Assembly (NCBI GenBank): GCA_032622095.1
Contig: CP136064.1
Coordinates: 43,852,989 to 43,916,988, forward strand
Direction of reading: 5' to 3'
DNA: 64,000 nt
From: Siphonodentalium dalli
Lineage: Eukaryota > Mollusca > Scaphopoda > Gadilida > Siphonodentaliidae
This document shows positions 56,725-64,000 of this stretch, in pieces. A program made the translations under genes and the position numbers. How positions within the stretch are numbered: position 1 is the stretch's first letter; each line of letters starts with the position of its first letter. The notes under the pieces were generated by a model. The model ran no database searches, was not told where the DNA came from, and was given only the letters and a program-made list of their open reading frames with translations.

Positions 56725-59716
56725 CAGCTGTGTGACCATACACTAATAGGCGGTCTTAATGTAACCCTTTCTTCAGCTGTGTGAACATTACACTTATAGC
56801 CGGTCTTAATGTAACCCTTTCATCAGCTGTGTGAACATTACACTTATAGCCGGTCTTAATGTAACCCTTTCATCAGCTGTGTGAACATTACACTTATAGC
56901 CGGTCTTAATGTAACCCTTTCATCAGCTGTGCGAACATTACACTTATAGCCGGTCTTAATATAACCCTTTCATCAGCTGGGTGAACATACACTAATAGCC
57001 GGTCTTAAAGAAATGTCATCAGCTGTGTGAACATTACACTTATAGCCGGTCTTAATTTAACCCTTCCATCAGCTGTGTGAACATTACACTTATAGCCGGT
57101 TTTAATGTAACCCTTTCATCAGCTGTGTGAACATACACCAATAGCCGATCTTACAGAAATGTCATCAGCTGTGTGAACATTACACGTATAGCCGGTCTTA
57201 ATTTAACCCTTCCATCAGCTGTGTGAACATTACACTTACAGCCGACTAATGTAACCCTTTCACCAGCTGTGTGAACATTACATTTATAGCCGGTCTTAAT
57301 GTAACCCTGTCATCAGCTGTGTGAACATTACAATTACAGCCGGTTTTAATGTAACCCTTACATCAGCTGAGTGAACATTACAATGATAGTCGGTCTTAAT
57401 GTAACCCTTTCATCAGCTGTGTGAACGTACACTTATAACCAGTCTTAATGTAACCATTTCATCAGCTGTGTGAACGTACACTTATAACCGGTCTTAATAT
57501 AACCCATTCATCAGCTGTGTGAACATTACACTTATATCCGGTCTTAATGTAACCCTTTCATCAGCTGTGTGAACATTACACTTATATCCGGTCTTAATGT
57601 AACCCTTTCATCAGCTGTGTGAACATTACACTTATAACCGGTCTTAATGTAACCATTTCATCAGCTGTGTGAAAATTACACTTATATCCGGTCTTAATGT
57701 AACCCTTTCATCAGCTGTGTGAACATTACACTTATATCCGGTCTTAATGTAACCCTTTCATCAGCTGTGTGAACATTACACTTATAGCCGGTCTTAATGT
57801 AACCCTTTCATCAGCTGTGCGAACATTACACTTATAGTCGGTCTTAATGTAACCCGTTCATCAGCTGTGTGAACATTACACTTATAGCCGGTCTTAATGA
57901 AATGTCATCAGCTGTGTGAACATTACACTTATAGCCGGTCTTAATGAAATGTCATCAGCTGTGTGAACATACACTAATAGTCGGTCTTAATTTAACCCTT
58001 TCATCAGCTGTGTGAACATTACACCCATAGCCGGTCTTAATGTAACCCTTTCATCAGCTGTGTGAACATTACACTTATAGCCGGTCTTATTGTAACCCTT
58101 CCATCGGCTGAGTGAACATTACACTTATAGCCGGTCTTAATGTAACCCTTTCATCAGCTGTGTGAACATTACACTTATAGCCGGTCTTAATGTAACCCTT
58201 TCATCAGCTGTGTGAACATTACACTTATAGCCGGTCTTAATGTAACCCTTCCATCAGCTGGGTGAACATTACACTTATAGCCGGTCTTAATGTAACCCTT
58301 CCATCAGCTGGGTGAACATTACACTTATAGCCGGTCTTAATGTAACCATTTCATCAGCTGTGTGAACATACATTTATAGCCGGTCTTAATGAAATGTCAT
58401 CAGCTGTGTGAACATTACACTTATAGCCGGTCTTAATGAAACCATTTCATCAGCTGTGTGAACATTACACTTATAGCCGGTCTTAATGTAACCTTTTCAT
58501 CAGCTGTGTGAACATTACACTTATAGCCGGTCTTAATGTAACCCTGTCATCAGCTGTGTGAACATATACTTATAGCCGGTCTTACTGTAACCCTTCCATC
58601 AGCTGTGTGAACATATACTTATAACCGGTCTTAATGTAACCCTTCCATCAGCTGTGTGAACATTACACTTATAGCCGGTCTTAATGTAACCATTTCATCA
58701 GCTGTGTGAACGTACACTTATAGCCGGTCTTAATGAAATGTCATCAGCTGTGTGAACATTACACTTATAGCCGGTCTTAATGAACCCCTTTCATCAGCTG
58801 TGTGAACATTACACTTATAGCCGGTCTTAATGTAACCCTTTCATCAGTTGTGTAAACATATACTTATAGCCGGTTTTAATGAAATGTCATCAGCTGTGTG
58901 AACATTACACTGAAAGCCGGTCTTAATGTAACTCTTTCATTAGCTGTGTTAACATTACACTTACAGCCGGTCTTAATGTAACCCTTTCATCGGCTGTGTG
59001 AACATTACACTTATAGCCGGTCTTAATGTAACCCTTTCATCAGCTGTGTGAACATTACACTTATAGCCGGTCTTAATTTAACCCTTTCGTCAGCTGTGTG
59101 AATGTACACTTAAAGCCAGTCTTAACGTAACCCTTTCACCAGCTGTGTGAACATACACTTATAGCCGGTCTTAATTTAACCCTTTCATCAGTTGTGTGAA
59201 CATTACACTTATAGCCGGTCTTAATTTAACCCTTTCATCAGCTGTGTGAACATTACACTTACAGCCGACTAATGTAACCCTTTCACCAGCTGTTTGAACA
59301 TTACATTTATAGCCGGTCTTAATGTAACCCTGTTATCAGCTGTGTGAACATTACATTTATAGCCGGTCTTAATGTAACCCTGTTATCAGCTGTGTGAACA
59401 TTACACTTATAGCCGGTCTTAATGTAACCCTTCCATCAGCTGTGTGAACGTACACTTATAACCGGTCTTAATATAACCCATTCATCAGCTGTGTGAACAT
59501 TACACTTATAGCCGGTCTTAATGTAACCCTTTCATCAGCTGTGTGAACGTTCACTTATAACCGGTCTTAATATAACCCATTCATCAGCTGTGTGAACATT
59601 ACACTTATAGCCGGTTGTAATGTAACCCTTTCATCAGCTGTGTGAACATTACACTTATAGCCGGTCTTAATGTAAACCTTTCATCAGCTGTGTGAACGTA
59701 CACTTATAACCGGTCG
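56725..59716. repeat. 50-bp minisatellite, about 60 units
   Basis: Full unit is 50 bp with CATCAGCTGTGTGAACATTA, CACTTATAGCCGGTC and TTAATGTAACCCTTT. A shorter variant, in which AATGAAATGTCATC or AAAGAAATGTCATC replaces the TAACCC part, recurs many times. Higher-order patterns and point variants (CATACACT, CGTACACT) suggest unequal exchange. Every unit carries the E-box CAGCTG. It resumes at 62354. Confidence 0.95.
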
Positions 59717-62353
59717 TAATGTAAGTTTTGGTTTTGTGATACCCATAACATATGAGCAGAGGGATGCTCGTATCTCGGTTCCACAGTAGAGACACCCCTG
59801 TCTTGGGTTCTGGTAGTGGAACATCACTAATGGTATCCAGAGCAGTCTACCTTGCGGTAGTTTACATATGTCATGATAAGAGAAACAAAAGCATAGAATA
59901 TAACAGTCTAGACTACCTTGGATTAACCGCCCCTTATCATATTCTCGTGTAGAACCAACTAATTCGCCAGAAACGAATCAACAAGGTGTATAACTCATGT
60001 TAAAATTGGTCGGGCGGATTCCAAATCCGAACTTAACCCGTTCACTAGACCAGTAAATTTACAGACCAAATTCCAGCCAATTCAGTTAAACCCACCAAAC
60101 CCCTCACACGGAGATGAACAAGGGAGAGAATACCAACAAAAATGGGGCCATAGCTATATATGGTGGAAGTTGGCCGGCGGTCCACGAATATGGGCCGGAC
60201 CTGTCTCTGTATTATAGTATACCCAAATACCAAATTACATGTTATCCAGTTGATACTATATAAAGTTATTATCCATAAACCAAAATCGAGTAGATGGACG
60301 GACAGACCGACAGACGGACAGATTAATAATATAATGCAATAAAACCGAAACCAAAAGAAACGCTCTGTATGTGAAGTTCGTTTAAGCTAGAGATGCTCTC
60401 CCTGATGACCCAGGCTGTGTACTTATTTTCTTATTCCCAACATTTTAAAGACCATTTTCGGCACGATCGTAGTAAACCTTTTCCAAATTATATAATTTAA
60501 TGTTTCCTCCATGTTATCAAGTTACGCTGACAATCAAACATTAGGCTAAATCACGATATTGTTTAAGATCTATAACCTATTACTAGTATATAAGTGTAGA
60601 GAATACAGTAATTGTATATAAAATATAAAGGAAACCCATTGATAAAGAGCGTTGCATTGTGTTGTTTAATGTGTATATGTATATCTAGACAATACTAAAT
60701 GCTTAGTAGTTTATGTCCCATTGCTTAACTTAAGTCCCTGCTATATAAACACTTATATTTTCTTTTGGGTCTGTCCCCATATAATATTGTATGCAAACGG
60801 TTCTTAATTCTTTAAGTGCTATGTTTCAATAACAGGTATAGTATATGGGCTATCCTCCCCATATGAACAACGGTACCTCCGATGACTAGATAACAAAACA
60901 ACCTTGCCATGATAGTGTGGATAATCAACAACGCAATGTTTACCTCTGGTAACAATGTGGTTACTTTCTGATAATTAGCTCCATAATCATACAATTTCAC
61001 CCAAAAAGTTTGTTTTCGACGGTTAAAGGTACGGTTGGCCTTGGTGGTGGGTATCCTGTGAAAATATTTACACCCGTCAAAAACCGCCACAAACAGAAAG
61101 AACATCAAAATGTAGACAGACTTTGTCCGTATACAAATAAGAAATATCGCATAAACAGTATGTTATTGTCATATGTTTGACCATTGTTATGTAAACAAAA
61201 GGATAAAAAGTTACTTTTCTGGTGTTTGTTTATATTATGATGGTAAACATAAAGAGCGTTCTTTGTTGGTGAATTCCTGATATGGAACTAATAAAGAGCG
61301 TTTATGCCATTTGTGTGTGATTAGCCAGTAGCATTGTGCTGTCTTCTGTAACACAATCAGGCTCGTGCTTAGGTAAAATATAGTAGGTCTTTGTGATAAC
61401 ATGCTGTTTACGCGATGGTCATGGTATATATGAACGAAACTGTATGCGTTTTAATGTTTTTCTGTTTACGGTGATTGGAACAAAAATGAATATTTTCGAC
61501 AACTAAGGCCTCACGTGCCTTTAATATGCAAAGTATGTATACTAAGCATGATTGTTACGATTATCTGGAATTTCCAACCTAAACACGCATACAAATACAT
61601 GTGTGTGTATTGTTTAATACCATTGGATGTATGCATAATATCGTGAACCCAAACTACCCGTGCAACATGATATGTTTAAATTTAAAAAGTAAGATGGACG
61701 CATTATATTATTAATCTGTCCGTCTGTCGGTCTGTCTTTCCATCTACTCGATTTGATTTATGGATAATAACTTTATATAGTATCAACTGGATAACATGTA
61801 ATTTGGTATTTGGGTATACTATAATACAGAGACAGGTCGGGTCCATATTCTGGGACCGCCGGCCAACTTCCACCATATATAGCTATGGCCCCATTCTTGT
61901 TGGTATTATCTCCCTTGTTCATCTCCGTGTGAGGGGTTTGGTGGGTTCAACTGAATTGTCTGGAATTTGGTCTGGAAATTTACTGATCTAGTGAACGGGT
62001 TAATTTCGGATTTGGAATCCGCCGGACCAATTTTAAAATGAGTTATACACCTTGTTGATTCGTTTCCGGCGAACACGCCACGTCATGAATAAAGAGCGTT
62101 TACGTTATTAGTTGGTTTTACACGAGAATATGATAAAGGGCGGTTAATCCAAGGTAGTCTAGACTGTTATATTCTATACTTTTGTTACTCTTATCATGAC
62201 ATTTGTAAACTGCCGCAAGGTAGACTGCTCTGGATACCATTAGTGATGTTCCACTACCGGAATCCAAGACAGGGGTGCCTCTACTGTAGAACCGGGATAC
62301 AAGCATCCCTCTGCTCATATGTTATGGGTATCACAAAACCAAAACTTACATTA
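59717..62353. mobile_element. 2.6-kb long-inverted-repeat transposon inserted in the minisatellite
   Basis: Arms of about 620-660 bp (59719-60339 and 61693-62351) are inverted copies: the left begins ATGTAAGTTTTGGTTTTGTG, the right ends in its complement, and TA flanks both. Each arm ends inward in a GACGGACAGACCGACAGACG tract. The 66- and 62-codon frames occur in both arms only because the arms are copies. The minisatellite lies on both sides in the same orientation. No transposase gene; non-autonomous. Confidence 0.9.
61023..61524. mobile_element. TTAA-flanked MITE, family A, copy 3 (nested)
   Basis: TTAA at 61023-61026 and 61521-61524; ends AGGTACGGTTGGCCTTGG and CACGTGCCT. Colinear with 38706-39235 (GGTGGGTATCC, AAACCGCCACAAACAGAAAG, AAACAGTATGTTAT), and more diverged. 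It is nested in the spacer of the long-inverted-repeat transposon. Confidence 0.87.
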
Positions 62354-62805
62354 ACCCATTCATCAGCTGTGTGAACGTACACTTATAGCCGGTCTTAATG
62401 TAACCCTTTCATCAGCTGTGTGAACATATACTTATAGCCGGTTTTAATGAAATGTCATCAGCCGTGTGAACATACACTTATAGCCGGTCTTACTGTAACC
62501 CTTTCATCAGCTGTGTGAACATTACACTTATAGCCGGTCTTAATGAAATGTCATCAGCTGTGTGAACATTACACTTATAGCCGGTCTTAATGAAACCCTT
62601 TCATCAGCTGTGTGAACATTACACTTATAGCCGGTCTTAATGTAACCCTTTCATCAGCTGTGTGAACATTACACTTATAGCCGGTCTTAATGTAACCCTT
62701 TCATCAGCTGTGTGAACATTACACTTATAGCCGGTCTTAATGTAACCCTGTCATCAGCTGTGTGAACGTACACTTATAGCCGGTCTTAATTTAACCCTTT
62801 CGTTA
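62354..62805. repeat. 50-bp minisatellite, right block of about 9 units
   Basis: Same unit and orientation as 56725-59716, including the short GAAATGTCATCAG variant. It ends abruptly at about 62805 with CGTTACTGAG. Confidence 0.95.
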
Positions 62806-64000
62806 CTGAGTGGAACCTAATTCATTAATAAAAGTATACCTTGGAATAGTATACTATTCATCTGGAATGGTGTGTTAAATTAATAATACAAATGCAGACG
62901 AAGCCAGCGATTCTTATTCAGTCATTTTATATAGGGAATGTTTGTTGAACTTAATATCTGATTATTCCTTATACCACTGTACATAATTACATGCATGGCA
63001 AGGGGGGGTCAGGAAAAAATCACGGATACAAGGTGGAAATTGTTTGTTTTTCAGTTTTGGGGAGCCACCACCCCAGGAGCATAAGTTTTTTCCACCCAGG
63101 TCTGTGACACCCACCCGGGACTGTAAGTTTTTTCCACCCAGGTCTGGGACACCCACCCACAAAATTGATGAAAATCTTGTAAATTCTGCTAAATAATGTG
63201 TTGTTGGCAGGAAAAGGGTCTCTCATTGTGTCTGCACCAGAACTGAGAGAACGCTGATCAAGTGCACCCACAAAAAAATAAACAAACAAAGCACATGGCT
63301 GAAAAATATGCCAACAAAACCAGTGACAAAACCTTTAAAACCTCAAATATTTATGGTTATAAAGGTAAAATACCCACTTTAACAGATAGTTGTGTCCCTT
63401 ATTAGCAATAGGTTAAAATATGTGCATGTGTATTGTATAAAGTAAAAACACCATCAATTTGATTAAATAAACACAGTTCCAGTCCTCTCCATGTGGGAAA
63501 TCACTGATGAGCAATGAGGAGCTTATCCTTAAAATCATTCTAGGCGAGTGGCGAGTAGTCTCCTACAAAATGTCGAGGCGAGTAGTATCCCAGCAGGAAA
63601 TGCCGAAGGCATCTCCATAAGGCCCGCGGGGGTGAGTACGGGAGGGGGTCAGCTAGGGGGCCTCCCCCGGATCATTATGAAAATTAGATGCTCTGAGATT
63701 GAATCTGGAGCCTTTTAATGCTCCAATCACTGTTCAAATAACGATTTGTGTCAATAAGTGACAAAAATGAAATGCCACATTGCTAATAGTACACAAGCAA
63801 GTATGTTGGTATATTTGAAATAAAGTTATCTGATATATTACGCACATTTGAAGCATGTGTATTCTGAGTTATCGAGAGTATTTTATTGAACCACATGGTC
63901 TCTCTGTTTGTTGTGCAAAAATTTCTTAACGTGACATTGTTGTTATTGCTTTATTGTTTCTGTTGTTGTTGTTGTTTTTGTTGCTGTCGTTGATGATGAC
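62806..64000. other. No gene recognised; two short repeats
   Basis: A 44-bp direct repeat with AAGTTTTTTCCACCCAGGTC occurs twice at 63083-63170. GAGGCGAGTAGTATCCCAGC and a GGGGG/CCCCC-rich block at 63540-63670 look like an unclassified interspersed repeat. A TTG repeat lies at 63960-63985. Frames on the minus strand at 62962-63289 are repeat-derived. Confidence 0.45.

Noticed and set aside
56725-59716. Regularly spaced repeats resembling a CRISPR array
   Set aside because: Units are contiguous with no unique spacers, and the context is eukaryotic; it is a minisatellite.
59752-62318. Matching 66-codon frames at 59752-59952 and 62118-62318, and 62-codon frames at 60045 and 61803
   Set aside because: They match only because they lie in the two inverted arms of one transposon; no motif or codon signal.

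Overview
The window looks like AT-rich, gene-poor genomic DNA of a marine invertebrate, most likely a lophotrochozoan such as a mollusc. That is an inference from the tRNA-derived SINE, the decayed LINEs, the many non-autonomous DNA transposons and the long satellites. I found no convincing intact host gene, rRNA, tRNA gene or CRISPR array. The only dense block of coding sequence is the first 7.8 kb.

Positions 1-7775 hold an integrated virus-like or Polinton/adintovirus-like element whose left end lies outside the window. It carries a protein-primed type B DNA polymerase (minus strand, broken by one in-frame stop), a zinc-knuckle protein diverging from it, and four small genes arranged as two divergent pairs. 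Its regulation is the most unusual part of the window. The polymerase and zinc-knuckle genes share a near-perfect 411-bp palindrome that gives both the same promoter and the same first 32 codons. The two other divergent pairs share a nearly identical ~540-bp promoter cassette that is itself framed by inverted repeats. All four small genes end 13-22 nt after their stop codons in a replication-dependent histone-type 3' stem-loop (GGCCCTTTTCAGGGCC), in two cases clearly followed by a purine-rich tract. Flanks are conserved and coding parts are unrelated, so these look like exchangeable expression cassettes. One small gene resembles an OTU-fold protease lacking its catalytic cysteine. A 220-bp hairpin built of 30-bp repeats at 7556-7775 is the last recognisable part and may be the element's terminus or origin.

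7.8-14.5 kb is stacked repeats: a fold-back element, three modules packed with TGACCTTGA motifs, a transposon whose inverted repeats are themselves hairpins, microsatellites and a LINE tail. 14.5-30 kb is mostly unrecognised sequence with a TTAA-flanked MITE, two TA-flanked MITEs, a possible promoter with a kappa-B-like palindrome, and a 2-kb decayed LINE whose coding sequence has expanded into a 31-bp minisatellite.

30-56 kb contains further MITEs of the TTAA class. These include three copies of one family, a second copy of the family at 17 kb, and a 6.1-kb TTAA element whose pre-insertion site is preserved in a related LINE at 41 kb. The same stretch has LINE fragments, two diverged satellites and a SINE. 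From 56.7 to 62.8 kb lies a 50-bp minisatellite of about 60 plus 9 units, split by a 2.6-kb long-inverted-repeat transposon that contains another MITE. The last 1.2 kb is unclassified.
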